64,000 nucleotides of DNA. Source: CAISIP01 sp031367285. GTDB lineage: Bacteria > Pseudomonadota > Gammaproteobacteria > Burkholderiales > Burkholderiaceae_C. Below are positions 26,135-34,968 of the stretch, one piece after another (within the stretch, counting starts at the first letter, position 1; every line of letters starts with the position of its first letter). Under the pieces are notes generated by a model. The model was not told the origin of the DNA. It saw nothing but the letters and a program-made list of their open reading frames with translations, and made no database searches. Made by a program: the position numbers and the translations under genes. The DNA lies in assembly GCA_031367285.1 (NCBI GenBank), contig JANLPN010000403.1, positions 1 through 64,000 on the forward strand, in the 5' to 3' direction.

Positions 26135-27343
26135 TCAACCGTTGGCGCGTCGGGCGAGGATCTCGAACGCGGGCAGCGTCTTGCCTTCCAGCACTTCCAG
26201 GAAGGCGCCGCCCCCGGTGGAGATGTAACCTATCTTCTGCTCGATGCCGTATTTGGCGATGGCGGCCAGCGTGTCGCCGCCGCCCGCGATAGAGAACGCC
26301 GCGCTGTCGGCAATAGCATGCGCGATCACCTTGGTGCCCGCCTCGAAAGCCGGAAATTCAAACACACCCACCGGCCCGTTCCAGACTATGGTGCCGGCCT
26401 GGCGCAACTGCTCCGCCAGGCGCTTCGCGGTCTGCGGACCGATGTCCAGAATCAGGTCGTCATCGGCCACATCGGTCGCCGCCTTGATGGTGGCTGGCGC
26501 ATCGGCCTTGAATTCCTTGGCGGTGACAACGTCGGTCGGTATGGGTACGGCCGCGCCGCGCGCGCGCATGGCCTCGATCACCGCCCGGGCCTCGTCCAGC
26601 AAGGCGGGCTCGGCCAGGCTCTTGCCTATTTTCAGCCCTGCCGCGAGCATGAAGGTGTTGGCGATGCCACCCCCCACAATCAGCTGGTCCACGTTGTTGG
26701 ACAGGCTTTTGAGTATGGTCAGTTTGGTTGAAACCTTGGAGCCGGCAACGATCGCCACCAGCGGGCGTTTGGGCGCCGTAAGCGCCTTGGTGATGGCGTC
26801 GATCTCGGCCGCCAGCAAGGGGCCGGCGCAGGCCACCGGCGCGAACTGCGCAATGCCATAGGTGCTGGCCTCGGCCCGGTGCGCGGTACCGAAGGCATCG
26901 TGTACAAAAATATCACACAATGCCGCCATCTTGCGCGACAACTCCTCGCTGTTTTTCTTCTCGCCCTGGTTGACCCGGCAGTTCTCCAGCATCACCAGCT
27001 GGCCGCCCGCCAGCGCGTGGCCATCGACCAGAACGCCATCGACCCAGTTGGCGACCAGGGGCACGTCCCGGTCCAGCAATTCGCTCAGGCGCCGGGCCAC
27101 CGGGGCGAGCGAGTCCCGCGGCGTAAACACACCTTCAGTCGGGCGCCCGAGGTGCGACGTGACCATCACGGCCGCGCCGGCGTCCAGCGCCATGCGGATA
27201 CACGCGACCGAGGCGCGGATACGTGTGTCTTCGGTGATGTTGCCGGCGGCGTCCTGCGGCACATTGAGGTCGGCACGGATAAAAACCCGCTTGCCGGCGG
27301 CTTTGCCCTGGGCACACAGGTCGGAGAATCGGATGAAGTTCAT
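26135..27343 (-). CDS. pgk: phosphoglycerate kinase
   Basis: A 402-residue PGK (1,3-bisphosphoglycerate + ADP to 3-phosphoglycerate + ATP). The N-terminal FIRADLNVPQD and VMVTSHLGRPTEG bind the triose substrate. VAGSKVSTKL, NGPVGVFEF and the terminal STGGGAFLEVLEGKTLP form the nucleotide site. Complete and typical in length. It is followed on the same strand by pyk, and preceded by eptA ending-to-start within 42 bases. Confidence 0.96.
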   Translation of the reverse strand: MNFIRFSDLCAQGKAAGKRVFIRADLNVPQDAAGNITEDTRIRASVACIRMALDAGAAVMVTSHLGRPTEGVFTPRDSLAPVARRLSELLDRDVPLVANWVDGVLVDGHALAGGQLVMLENCRVNQGEKKNSEELSRKMAALCDIFVHDAFGTAHRAEASTYGIAQFAPVACAGPLLAAEIDAITKALTAPKRPLVAIVAGSKVSTKLTILKSLSNNVDQLIVGGGIANTFMLAAGLKIGKSLAEPALLDEARAVIEAMRARGAAVPIPTDVVTAKEFKADAPATIKAATDVADDDLILDIGPQTAKRLAEQLRQAGTIVWNGPVGVFEFPAFEAGTKVIAHAIADSAAFSIAGGGDTLAAIAKYGIEQKIGYISTGGGAFLEVLEGKTLPAFEILARRANG

Positions 27344-27385
27344 GGACGGTGCGGGCGGTTGGTAAAGAGGCCCGAATTGTAGGTG

Positions 27386-29077
27386 TCAGCGGCAGGACGC
27401 GAACCAGTCCAGCTCGGGCTTGTAGAGGCTGGTCCGCAGGTTGAGCAGGCCCAGCATGGTGTGAAAGAGATTGTCGTGCGACAGCGCCTGCGCAGCGTGT
27501 TGCTGCAGGCAGTCCATGGACACGCCGCTGCGTTTTTGCATGGCGCCCGAGAGCCAGCTGACCATAGGCACGTGGGTCTGGAAATCGGGCGCTATCGCGT
27601 ACGGCAGGCCATGCAGGTACAGGTTGTTCTCGCCCAGCGACTCTCCATGGTCCGACACATAAAGCATGGCGCTGTCCACATTGCCCTGCCGGCTCTTCTG
27701 GTCCAGCCAGCGCACGGTGCTGGCCAGCATATGGTCGGTGTACAGCAGCGAGTTGTCGTAGGCGTTGACCAGTTGTTCGCGCGGGCAATCCTGCAGCGTA
27801 TTGCTGGCGCATTCGGGCAGGAATTTCTTGTACGCAGGGGACGAACGCCGGTAATAGGCGGGCCCGTGGCTGCCCATCTGATGCATCACCACCACCACAC
27901 CCCGCGCACGACGCGCCGGGTCCAGCGCCGCGATGCGTTCGTCCAGGCCCTGCAGCATGACCTCGTCCAGGCATTCACCGTCGGAGCATAAACCGGGGAT
28001 CTCCAGCGTGCGTGTGATCACCTGGCCGACACGTTCACACACGCCTTTGCAACCCGACTGGTTGTCCAGCCACAACACGGCCAGGCCAGCACGCTGCAAC
28101 ACGTCGAGCAGGTTCTCGAACGGCTGGTTGCCGGCCTCGTAGTCGCGCTTGCCCTGGTGGGAGAACATGCATGGCACCGAGGCTTGGGTATTGGTGCCGC
28201 AGGAGCGCACGGCGCTGTAGTAGGTCAATCCACCGGAGGCCTTGAGTTGCTCCAGTTCCGGGTTGGTAAGGCGGCCATAACCGCCCAGCGAAAAATTGGC
28301 GGCGCGGGCGGTTTCGCCGACCACCAGCACAACCAGCGGCGTGCGCTTCTGGCCGGCGTAACTGGGCCCCAGGCGTACGTCCTCCCCTATCGCCTGCAGT
28401 GACCGGCGCGCGCGCGGCAGCTGGTCGGCCAGCAGTTTGCCGCTGCCGTAGAGGACGTTGAGCGGATTGACCAGGTAACGCACCTCCTTGTGGTTGCGCA
28501 TCAGCGTGGCCAGATCCTGGTACACAGCCATGGTCAGCAGCGCCAGCACCAGCAGCGCGCCCAGCAAGGTCAACAGATTGCGCCAGGTCTGCGCCCACAA
28601 GGGCCGCTGCAGGACCTGCTGGCGCAGCAACCACGCCCCTGGAATCAGCGCGATGAACACGAAACTGACGCCCAGCCGCCACGACAGCAGGTCGCGCACT
28701 TCGCGCGCATCGGTGTTGAACACGTTGGCCATCATGGTGCTGTCGATCACCACGCTGTACTGCAGCATGAAGTAGGTGCTCATGGCCGCCGCGACCAGCA
28801 GCAGCAGCAGTACCGGCTTGACGGCGCGCCGCCAGGCAAGCCAGCTCAGCAGCACCGTCAGTGCCGCCGCGATCCATGCCGCCAGCCCGAGCGCGAACAA
28901 CAAGCCGCGCCAGCCCGCGTTTTCGGGCAAGGCCCACACGGCCATCCACAGCGGCACATTGCCCGCCAATGCCAGCCAGCAGCTCAACAGCAGCACCAGG
29001 CTGCCGGGTGCCCAGGCGCGCGGCTTGCGCAAGCCGACCGGCGGCTCGTGGGCTGGTTTGCCGGCGCGGGAAGTCAT
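27386..29077 (-). CDS. eptA: lipid A phosphoethanolamine transferase
   Basis: A 563-residue EptA/YhjW-family enzyme. Four to five N-terminal transmembrane helices (to about residue 190) anchor a periplasmic sulfatase-like domain. VVLVVGETARAANFSLGGYG holds metal ligands, GTNTQASVPCMFS carries the catalytic Thr, and YVSDHGESLGENNLYLHG completes the Zn site. Six or more Cys in the periplasmic part fit the usual disulfides. It adds phosphoethanolamine to lipid A phosphates and can lower polymyxin sensitivity. ATG 29077 is chosen; a GTG three codons upstream is possible. Confidence 0.9.
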   Translation of the reverse strand: MTSRAGKPAHEPPVGLRKPRAWAPGSLVLLLSCWLALAGNVPLWMAVWALPENAGWRGLLFALGLAAWIAAALTVLLSWLAWRRAVKPVLLLLLVAAAMSTYFMLQYSVVIDSTMMANVFNTDAREVRDLLSWRLGVSFVFIALIPGAWLLRQQVLQRPLWAQTWRNLLTLLGALLVLALLTMAVYQDLATLMRNHKEVRYLVNPLNVLYGSGKLLADQLPRARRSLQAIGEDVRLGPSYAGQKRTPLVVLVVGETARAANFSLGGYGRLTNPELEQLKASGGLTYYSAVRSCGTNTQASVPCMFSHQGKRDYEAGNQPFENLLDVLQRAGLAVLWLDNQSGCKGVCERVGQVITRTLEIPGLCSDGECLDEVMLQGLDERIAALDPARRARGVVVVMHQMGSHGPAYYRRSSPAYKKFLPECASNTLQDCPREQLVNAYDNSLLYTDHMLASTVRWLDQKSRQGNVDSAMLYVSDHGESLGENNLYLHGLPYAIAPDFQTHVPMVSWLSGAMQKRSGVSMDCLQQHAAQALSHDNLFHTMLGLLNLRTSLYKPELDWFASCR

Positions 29078-29092
29078 TGCGGGCACATTACA

Positions 29093-29428
29093 TCACCACC
29101 CCATTGCAAGGTGCAGCGGCAGGTAGACGGACATACCGGCCACGATGGTGAACAACACGTCCCTGCGCCAAAAATAGGCCAGCGCACCCGCGGCTGCCGA
29201 GAACAGCCGTGCGTCCTGCCAGGTACTGACGAGGTGCCCCTGCGTGCTCACTACCTCCGGCAATACGACCGCCGCCAGCGCCGCGATGGGCGCGTACTGC
29301 AAGCCGCGCTGGGCCCAATGCGGCAGGCTCCAGGGCTTGCCGGAGATCAGAAAAAAGCCGCGTGCCACGACCGTGACCACGGCCAGGCCCACGATCACCG
29401 CGACCGTATGCAAGTCGATGTCGGTCAC
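29093..29428 (-). CDS. azlD: AzlD-family branched-chain amino acid exporter subunit
   Basis: A 111-residue protein with three to four hydrophobic segments, matching AzlD/YgaH: VVTVVARGFFLISGKPW, QYAPIAALAAVVLPEV and the hydrophobic end. It pairs with AzlC to export branched-chain amino acids. The GTG at 29428 overlaps the azlC stop as GTGA, so the two subunits are made together. Confidence 0.88.
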   Translation of the reverse strand: MTDIDLHTVAVIVGLAVVTVVARGFFLISGKPWSLPHWAQRGLQYAPIAALAAVVLPEVVSTQGHLVSTWQDARLFSAAAGALAYFWRRDVLFTIVAGMSVYLPLHLAMGW

Positions 29429-30156
29429 GGTGTGGCGCCCCCTGGCATCTGGCGCTTTTCCAGTGCTAGACACAGGACCACGGCCACCGCGATAGCGGCC
29501 ACGATGTTGAGCTTGAGCGGCAGGCCATAGGCAGCGACGCCAACGGCGCCGGCCACGCCCGCTGACACCAGGCGCAACCTCGTCGTGGCCAGCGAACACA
29601 GAATGCCCACCAGACACAGGATGCCCGCAAACCCCAGCCCCCAGGCCCGCGGAATGAAGTTGGCCAGCGCTACGCCCATTACGCTGGAGCCGACCCAGGA
29701 GCACCAGTTGGCTAAGTCATTGCCCGACAGGTAGGCTTCCTGCGCGGCACGGCCTCGCGCATCGGCGGCCGGATGCGAAAACCGTCGCGTGAACAGCACA
29801 TAACTCATATCGGCGGTCAAATAGCCGTGCACCAGCCGCTCCCACCTCGGCAGATGCGCCAGGTAGGGCCGCAAATGCAGGCTGAAAACCACGAAACGCA
29901 GGTTCACGCAGAAACCCGTGGCCAAAATGATCCAGATCGGCGCGCCCGCAATCAACAGCGGGATCGCCGCAAGTTGCGAGCTGCCGGCAAACACCAGCAC
30001 GGCCATGAGCAGCGACTCGACCACGCCCATGCCAGACTTGACCATGGCCACGCCGGTCATCAAACCCCAGGCCACGATACCGGGGGCAAGGCGGCGGAAG
30101 TCTCGCAAGCCGGCTTTGAACTCCGGGTGCGTGTAATTGGCGCGGCGAAGAAACAT
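29425..30156 (-). CDS. azlC: AzlC-family branched-chain amino acid exporter permease
   Basis: A 243-residue AzlC/YgaZ protein with about six to seven hydrophobic segments. The family core FKAGLRDFRRLAPGIVAWGLMTG and FAGSSQLAAIPLL are clear. ATG 30156 (MFLRRANYTHPEF) overlaps the fmt stop as TGATG; the frame is open further upstream inside fmt but is not AzlC-like there. Confidence 0.9.
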   Translation of the reverse strand: MFLRRANYTHPEFKAGLRDFRRLAPGIVAWGLMTGVAMVKSGMGVVESLLMAVLVFAGSSQLAAIPLLIAGAPIWIILATGFCVNLRFVVFSLHLRPYLAHLPRWERLVHGYLTADMSYVLFTRRFSHPAADARGRAAQEAYLSGNDLANWCSWVGSSVMGVALANFIPRAWGLGFAGILCLVGILCSLATTRLRLVSAGVAGAVGVAAYGLPLKLNIVAAIAVAVVLCLALEKRQMPGGATP

Positions 30157-31172
30157 CAGGCGTTTGCCGTGCCAGCCGGGCCGAAGCACATGCCGGGACG
30201 CAGTGTGGCTCCGCGCAGGAACGCGGCCATATCCATGCGTTTGCCACCTGAGCGCTGCAACTCGCGCAGCCGCAACACGCCCTGGCCGCACGCAACATCC
30301 ATGGCGCCCGGATCGACGGCCAGAATGGTTCCGGCCGGCGCATTGTGTGGGGCGGTTGGAGCTCCAAGCTCGGAGCGCCAGAGCTTCACGACTTCGCCAC
30401 CGAGTGTGGACCAGGCCCCGGGCGCGGGGTTGAATGCACGGATGCGGCGCTCGATCAGTTGCGCGCTCGAGGTCCAGTCGGCTTCAGCATGCTGCTTTTC
30501 CACCTTGTGGGCATAAGTGACGCCGACCTCCGGCTGCTTGCGCGCCACGCTCCGCCCCTGCGCTGCCTGCTCGAGCACGCGGACAATCAGATCGGCCCCC
30601 AGTGCCGCCAGCTTGTCATGCAGGCTGCCGGTGGTGTCGGCGGCCGGCCCGGTGTGCTGGATATCCAGGGCCTGGGCCAGCAACATATCCCCGGTATCCA
30701 GGCCCGCATCCATTTGCATGATGGTGACGCCGCTCTGCGCGTCCCCGGCCTCTATCGCCCGGTGGATGGGCGCCGCGCCGCGCCAGCGTGGCAACAGGGA
30801 GGCGTGGATATTCAGGCAACCCCAGCCCGCGCCACGCGCCGATGGGCTTTGCATCAGGTCGAGCACCCACTGCGGCAGGATCAGGCCATAGGCGGCCACC
30901 ACCATCACCTGCGCCCGCGCGTCCGCAATCGCCCGCCGCGCGGATTGCGCATCCTGCGCGAACCGCCCATCCAGGCGCAGGCTGCGCGGCTGGGCCACCG
31001 TGATGCCCTGTTCGCACGCGAATGTCTTGACTGGCGACTGGTGTAATTTCATACCGCGCCCGGCTGGCCGATCCGGCTGGGTCAACACCAGAGGCACGTC
31101 AAAACCCGCTGCATACAGGGCCCGCAATGCAGTGCCCGCAAACTCGGGCGTGCCCGCGAAAATAAGCCTCAA
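30156..31172 (-). CDS. fmt: methionyl-tRNA formyltransferase
   Basis: A 338-residue Fmt that formylates initiator Met-tRNA. RLIFAGTPEFAGTALRAL opens the Rossmann domain. The catalytic Asn-His-Asp set is in CLNIHASLLPRWRGAAPIHRAI and ITIMQMDAGLDTGDML-type residues (VTIMQMDAGLDTGDML). The C-terminal OB-fold domain is present. The start overlaps the def stop (ATGA, 31172-31169), the classic def-fmt arrangement. Confidence 0.96.
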   Translation of the reverse strand: MRLIFAGTPEFAGTALRALYAAGFDVPLVLTQPDRPAGRGMKLHQSPVKTFACEQGITVAQPRSLRLDGRFAQDAQSARRAIADARAQVMVVAAYGLILPQWVLDLMQSPSARGAGWGCLNIHASLLPRWRGAAPIHRAIEAGDAQSGVTIMQMDAGLDTGDMLLAQALDIQHTGPAADTTGSLHDKLAALGADLIVRVLEQAAQGRSVARKQPEVGVTYAHKVEKQHAEADWTSSAQLIERRIRAFNPAPGAWSTLGGEVVKLWRSELGAPTAPHNAPAGTILAVDPGAMDVACGQGVLRLRELQRSGGKRMDMAAFLRGATLRPGMCFGPAGTANA

Positions 31173-31678
31173 TCGCGCTCCTCGCGTTGCAGTTTGCGCA
31201 TTTTGGTCTTGATCCGGTTGCGCTTTAGCGGCGACAGGTACTCGACAAACACCTTGCCCATCAGGTGGTCCATCTCATGCTGGATACAAACCGCCAGCAC
31301 CCCCTGGGCCTCGATGGTGCGGGATACACCGTCACGGTCCAGCGCATTGAGCTTGATGGCATCAAAGCGTTCCACGCCGTCGTAGATGCCGGGCACCGAC
31401 AGGCAACCCTCTTCGTTTACGTGTTTTTCCGCACTGGTCCATATGACGGTGGGGTTGACCAGCACCAGCGGCTGGTCGCGTGACTCCGAGACATCAATCA
31501 CGATCAACCGCTCGTGCACGTCGACCTGGGTCGCCGCCAGCCCGATGCCTTTGGCCTCGTACATGGCCTCCAGCATGTCGCCAATCAGCGTCTTGATGCG
31601 CGCGTCCACCTCCCGCACCGGCTTGGCAACCTGGTGCAATTTTGGATCGGGGTAACAAAGAATGCGCAACATTGCCAT
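31169..31678 (-). CDS. def: peptide deformylase
   Basis: A 169-residue Fe/Zn deformylase that removes the N-formyl group from nascent proteins. The three motifs are GIGLAATQVD, EEGCLSVPG and QHEMDHLMGK, holding the Cys and two His metal ligands and the catalytic Glu. It is the first gene of def-fmt-azlC-azlD and divergent from the LysM gene. The start could be ATG 31678 or 31672. Confidence 0.96.
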   Translation of the reverse strand: MAMLRILCYPDPKLHQVAKPVREVDARIKTLIGDMLEAMYEAKGIGLAATQVDVHERLIVIDVSESRDQPLVLVNPTVIWTSAEKHVNEEGCLSVPGIYDGVERFDAIKLNALDRDGVSRTIEAQGVLAVCIQHEMDHLMGKVFVEYLSPLKRNRIKTKMRKLQREERD

Positions 31679-31712
31679 GAATTCTCTTGAAAGATGTCGT
31701 TATTTTCGCTAC

Positions 31713-31740
31713 TTTTTAGCCCGCCGGCATTGGCTGGCAA
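31713..31740 (-). promoter_or_regulatory. candidate def promoter
   Basis: On the minus strand TTGCCA (31740-31735) and TAAAAA (31718-31713) are separated by 16 bases and lie upstream of def. The -10 match is weak; only the position and spacing support it. Confidence 0.3.
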
Positions 31741-31765
31741 CAGAAAACGTTGCCCAATCAAGGAC

Positions 31766-31795
31766 TTGAGCGCAAAATCGTGCGTGAATTATCAA
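31766..31795 (+). promoter_or_regulatory. candidate promoter of the LysM-dprA-smg genes
   Basis: TTGAGC (31766-31771) and TATCAA (31790-31795) are separated by 18 bases, 62 bases before the chosen LysM start. Both boxes match the sigma-70 consensus only partly. The surrounding DNA is locally A+T-rich for this genome, as expected for a divergent promoter region. Confidence 0.35.
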
Positions 31796-31857
31796 GATTT
31801 CTCCGGGCTGGCCATGGGATGCCAACCAGCTCGGGGCGGCCTTCAGGGGCGACCACA

Positions 31858-33087
31858 ATGCAGCAAGAAATGACCACAAGCACTTCGGCGAGAACGAAAT
31901 TTGCGCTGGCGGCACTGGCCGCGGCGGCAGTCAGCCTGATCGGCGCTCCAGGCTTGGCGCAGAACCTGCCCGTCACGCCCGGCCAGCGGGCAGTGGCGAC
32001 ACAGGTCGCGCAGGCCGGGGTGCCTTTGAGCGAGCTTGCCGCCAACGCGCCCGACAGTTACATGGTCAAGTCCGGCGACACCTTGTGGGCGATTTCCGGC
32101 CTGTTCCTGAAAAGCCCCTGGCGCTGGCCCGAGTTGTGGGGCATGAACCTTGAAGAGATCAGGAACCCGCATCGGATTTACCCCGGGCAACAGCTCTATC
32201 TTGAGAAGACCAAGGATGGCCGCGCGATGTTGCGCAGCGCCCGGGCAGCAGTGGATGCCGCGCCGACCGAGACAGTTCGCGTATCGCCCAGAACCCGTTA
32301 CGAGAACCTCGACAACGGTGCGCTGCCGGCGCTGAAGTCCAGCGTCATAGAGCCATTTCTGGCCGAACCCATCATTGTGGATGAAGGTGGCCTGCTGGCC
32401 GCGCCGCGCATCGTCGCGGCCCTGGATGGACGCGTGTTGCTGACCCGTGGAGACCGCGCCTACGCCCGCGGAAACACCGGTATGCCTCTGCTGGATGCGC
32501 CCGGAAAACAGCAGGAGTTCCGCATCTTTCGTAACGCCACGCCTCTCAAGGACCCGGTCAGCGGCGAGGTGCTGGGTTATGAAGCGCAATACGTCGGCAA
32601 GGCCTTGCTGGTTCGCAGCGAGACCGCACAAACGGTCTCCGGCAAAGACGGCAAGCAATCCACCGAAATTACGCCGGCGACGATAGACATCGTGGGCGCC
32701 AAGGAGGAGATGCGTGTCGGTGATCGCTTGGTGCCCGAGCCGGAACGCGAACTGCTCAACTACACGCCGCGTGCGCCCAGCGGCCCGGTGGATGGGCGTA
32801 TCGTTTCTGTCTATGGCAGCGCCGTGGTGAACGCGGCACAGAACCAGGTGGTCGCGATCAACCGTGGCAAAAAAGACGGCATGGAGCGCGGTTTCGTGCT
32901 TGCCATTCTGAAAGACGGTGAACGCATGGTGGACAAGACCGACCTGGCCAAGCCCCTCTTGAAGCTGCCCGACGAGCGCAACGGGCTGCTGATGGTCTTT
33001 AGGACTTTTGATCGGTTGTCCTACGCTTTGGTGCTGGATATCACCAGCGGCGTAAAAGTCGGCGACCGGCTCACCAACCCGCGTTGA
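31858..33087 (+). CDS. exported LysM-domain peptidoglycan-binding protein
   Basis: A 409-residue protein with a Sec signal peptide (hydrophobic stretch ~14-30, likely cleavage near GLAQ|N). One LysM domain (about 68-116: YMVKSGDTLWAISGLFLKSPWRWPELW) is followed by ~290 residues without a recognisable catalytic motif. It probably binds peptidoglycan in the periplasm. I chose ATG 31858; the frame is open for 36 codons more, but that segment would precede the signal peptide. A LysM gene before dprA is standard in Burkholderiales. Confidence 0.85.
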   Translation: MQQEMTTSTSARTKFALAALAAAAVSLIGAPGLAQNLPVTPGQRAVATQVAQAGVPLSELAANAPDSYMVKSGDTLWAISGLFLKSPWRWPELWGMNLEEIRNPHRIYPGQQLYLEKTKDGRAMLRSARAAVDAAPTETVRVSPRTRYENLDNGALPALKSSVIEPFLAEPIIVDEGGLLAAPRIVAALDGRVLLTRGDRAYARGNTGMPLLDAPGKQQEFRIFRNATPLKDPVSGEVLGYEAQYVGKALLVRSETAQTVSGKDGKQSTEITPATIDIVGAKEEMRVGDRLVPEPERELLNYTPRAPSGPVDGRIVSVYGSAVVNAAQNQVVAINRGKKDGMERGFVLAILKDGERMVDKTDLAKPLLKLPDERNGLLMVFRTFDRLSYALVLDITSGVKVGDRLTNPR

Positions 33088-33199
33088 GCCGGGCGGTATC
33101 CGGTTGCGCTGGCAGGCAGGAATGCGGGTTGCGTCCATGGCCTTTCAAAATACGGTGAATCCGGCGTTCACCTCAACGGGTTGACACCCTCCTCCTTGC

Positions 33200-34366
33200 G
33201 TGGATCGCGAAGAACTCGCCCTATGGCTGCGTTTGACGCTGACACCGGGTGTCGGCAATGATGCAGCACGCAAACTGTTGGCGGCATTTGGGCCGCCAGA
33301 AGAAATTTTTCGCCAATCGGCCGCCGCGTTGGCACAAGTCGCAAGCGCGGCGCAGGTGGTGGCTCTGCGCGCCGCGCCTGCCGAGCTGGAGGCCCTGGTC
33401 GCGGCGACCTGGAACTGGCTGCAGCCGCCTGCGATGCACGAGCAGCAGGTCTCCAGTCGGCGCATCCTTACCCTGGGTGACGCTTGCTACCCAACTGCGC
33501 TGCTGGAGATAAGCGATCCACCACTGGTGCTGTACCTCCGGGGTGAGCCCATGGACAGGCACAGCATCGCCCGCAGCATCGCCATCGTCGGCAGCCGCAA
33601 TCCAACGCCCCAGGGGGCTTCCAACGCCCGCCAATTTGCCAAGGCGCTGGGCCAGGCCGGGCTGACCGTCGTGTCCGGCCTGGCGCTCGGGATTGACGCC
33701 GCGGCCCATGAGGGCGCGCTGGAGGCTGGTGCGGATGACGAACCACAACACCTCGCCACTATCGCAGTTGTCGGTACCGGACTTGACCGGGTCTATCCCA
33801 AGCGCCACCTCGACCTGGCGCACCGCATCGCCAGGCGTGGGCTGCTCATCAGCGAATACCCGATTGGCACGCCACCGCTGGCGCACAATTTCCCGAAGCG
33901 CAATCGCCTCATCGCCGCTCTGTCCAAAGGCACTCTGGTGGTCGAAGCAGCATTGCAATCGGGCTCGCTGATCACCGCCAGGCTGGCTGCGGAGCAGGGG
34001 AAAGAGGTGTTCGCTATTCCCGGCTCCATCCATTCGACCCAATCGCGCGGATGCCACGCATTGATCAAACAAGGCGCCAAACTGGTGGAGTCGGCGCAGG
34101 ATGTGCTGGAAGAGATTCAGTGGGGCCTTGCCGGCACTACACCGGCTGCTGCGGACACCGCCAGCGACACTGGGGACGTCCTGCCACAGGATGCCGCCAA
34201 TGGCCTGCTCCAAGTGCTCGGGTTCGATCCGGTAAGCCTGGACGCACTGCAGGCACGCACCGGCACGGATACTTCCAGGCTGCTGGCGCAATTGATGGCG
34301 CTGGAACTTCAGGAACTGGTAGCCCGGCTGCCCGGCGGTTTGTTCCAGCGTCTGATGAAAGCTTGA
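33200..34366 (+). CDS. dprA: DNA-processing protein DprA
   Basis: A 388-residue DprA/Smf protein that loads RecA onto incoming single-stranded DNA in natural transformation. The Rossmann-like domain contains SIAIVGSRNPTPQGASNA, VVSGLALGIDAAAHEGAL, NRLIAALSKGTLVVEA and GSLITARLAAEQGKEVFAIPG. A short winged-helix domain (about 325-385) ends the protein. The start is GTG 33200, supported by alignment of MDREELALWLRLTLTPGVG with family N-termini. Confidence 0.94.
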   Translation: MDREELALWLRLTLTPGVGNDAARKLLAAFGPPEEIFRQSAAALAQVASAAQVVALRAAPAELEALVAATWNWLQPPAMHEQQVSSRRILTLGDACYPTALLEISDPPLVLYLRGEPMDRHSIARSIAIVGSRNPTPQGASNARQFAKALGQAGLTVVSGLALGIDAAAHEGALEAGADDEPQHLATIAVVGTGLDRVYPKRHLDLAHRIARRGLLISEYPIGTPPLAHNFPKRNRLIAALSKGTLVVEAALQSGSLITARLAAEQGKEVFAIPGSIHSTQSRGCHALIKQGAKLVESAQDVLEEIQWGLAGTTPAAADTASDTGDVLPQDAANGLLQVLGFDPVSLDALQARTGTDTSRLLAQLMALELQELVARLPGGLFQRLMKA

Positions 34367-34372
34367 GCCGCT

Positions 34373-34390
34373 CCCGGCCCAGTTGCCGGG
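34373..34390 (+). other. small hairpin between dprA and smg
   Basis: CCCGGC (34373-34378) pairs with GCCGGG (34385-34390) over a 6-base loop, just after the dprA stop. There is no T tract. It may partly terminate or process the dprA-smg transcript. Confidence 0.3.
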
Positions 34391-34442
34391 CGGCACCCAC
34401 CACGAGGCGGCAGAGACAAAATTTCTGCGCTATATTGCTGGC

Positions 34443-34952
34443 ATGTTCGAAGTGCTGGTGTTCGTCTACGAAAACTACTGGAGAGGCGATGCCTGCCCGC
34501 AGTGGGAACACCTGGAACGCAAGTTAAGCGCAGTTGGTTTCGAAGCCCAGGAAATCAGCGAAGCCTTGGCCTGGCTCAGTGGTTTAAGCGTCGCGACGCG
34601 CAATACGGATCTCGCGCAGACCGGCAAAGCGCCTGAGACCGGTGCCCACCTCATACCCGTTGCCGCGCTCGGACAGTCTCCCGGCAGCATGCGTATTTAT
34701 TCGGTTGCGGAGCAGTACCGGCTCGGGTCCGAATGCCTGGGTTTTATCACTTTCCTGGAGTCGGCAAACTTCTTGCCGGCACCTATGCGCGAGATCGTGG
34801 TGGACAGGGCCATGGCGTCCAACGCGGACACGCTGTCCCTGGAAGACATCAAGATAATCGTGCTGATGGTTTACTGGAGCTTTGGCGAAGAGCCCGACGC
34901 ACTGGTCCTCGACGAATTGTGTGACGACGCCAGCGACCGCGTGGCCCATTAG
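34443..34952 (+). CDS. smg: DUF494 family protein Smg
   Basis: A 169-residue soluble protein of the Smg/DUF494 family. MFEVLVFVYENYWRGDACP at the start and the Asp/Glu-rich end (EEPDALVLDELCDD) are characteristic. Its biochemical role is not established; it is found after dprA in many beta- and gamma-proteobacteria, commonly followed by topA, which is not here. ATG 34443 was chosen because the family begins exactly there. Confidence 0.9.
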   Translation: MFEVLVFVYENYWRGDACPQWEHLERKLSAVGFEAQEISEALAWLSGLSVATRNTDLAQTGKAPETGAHLIPVAALGQSPGSMRIYSVAEQYRLGSECLGFITFLESANFLPAPMREIVVDRAMASNADTLSLEDIKIIVLMVYWSFGEEPDALVLDELCDDASDRVAH

Positions 34953-34968
34953 CGGCCCGGCAACACTC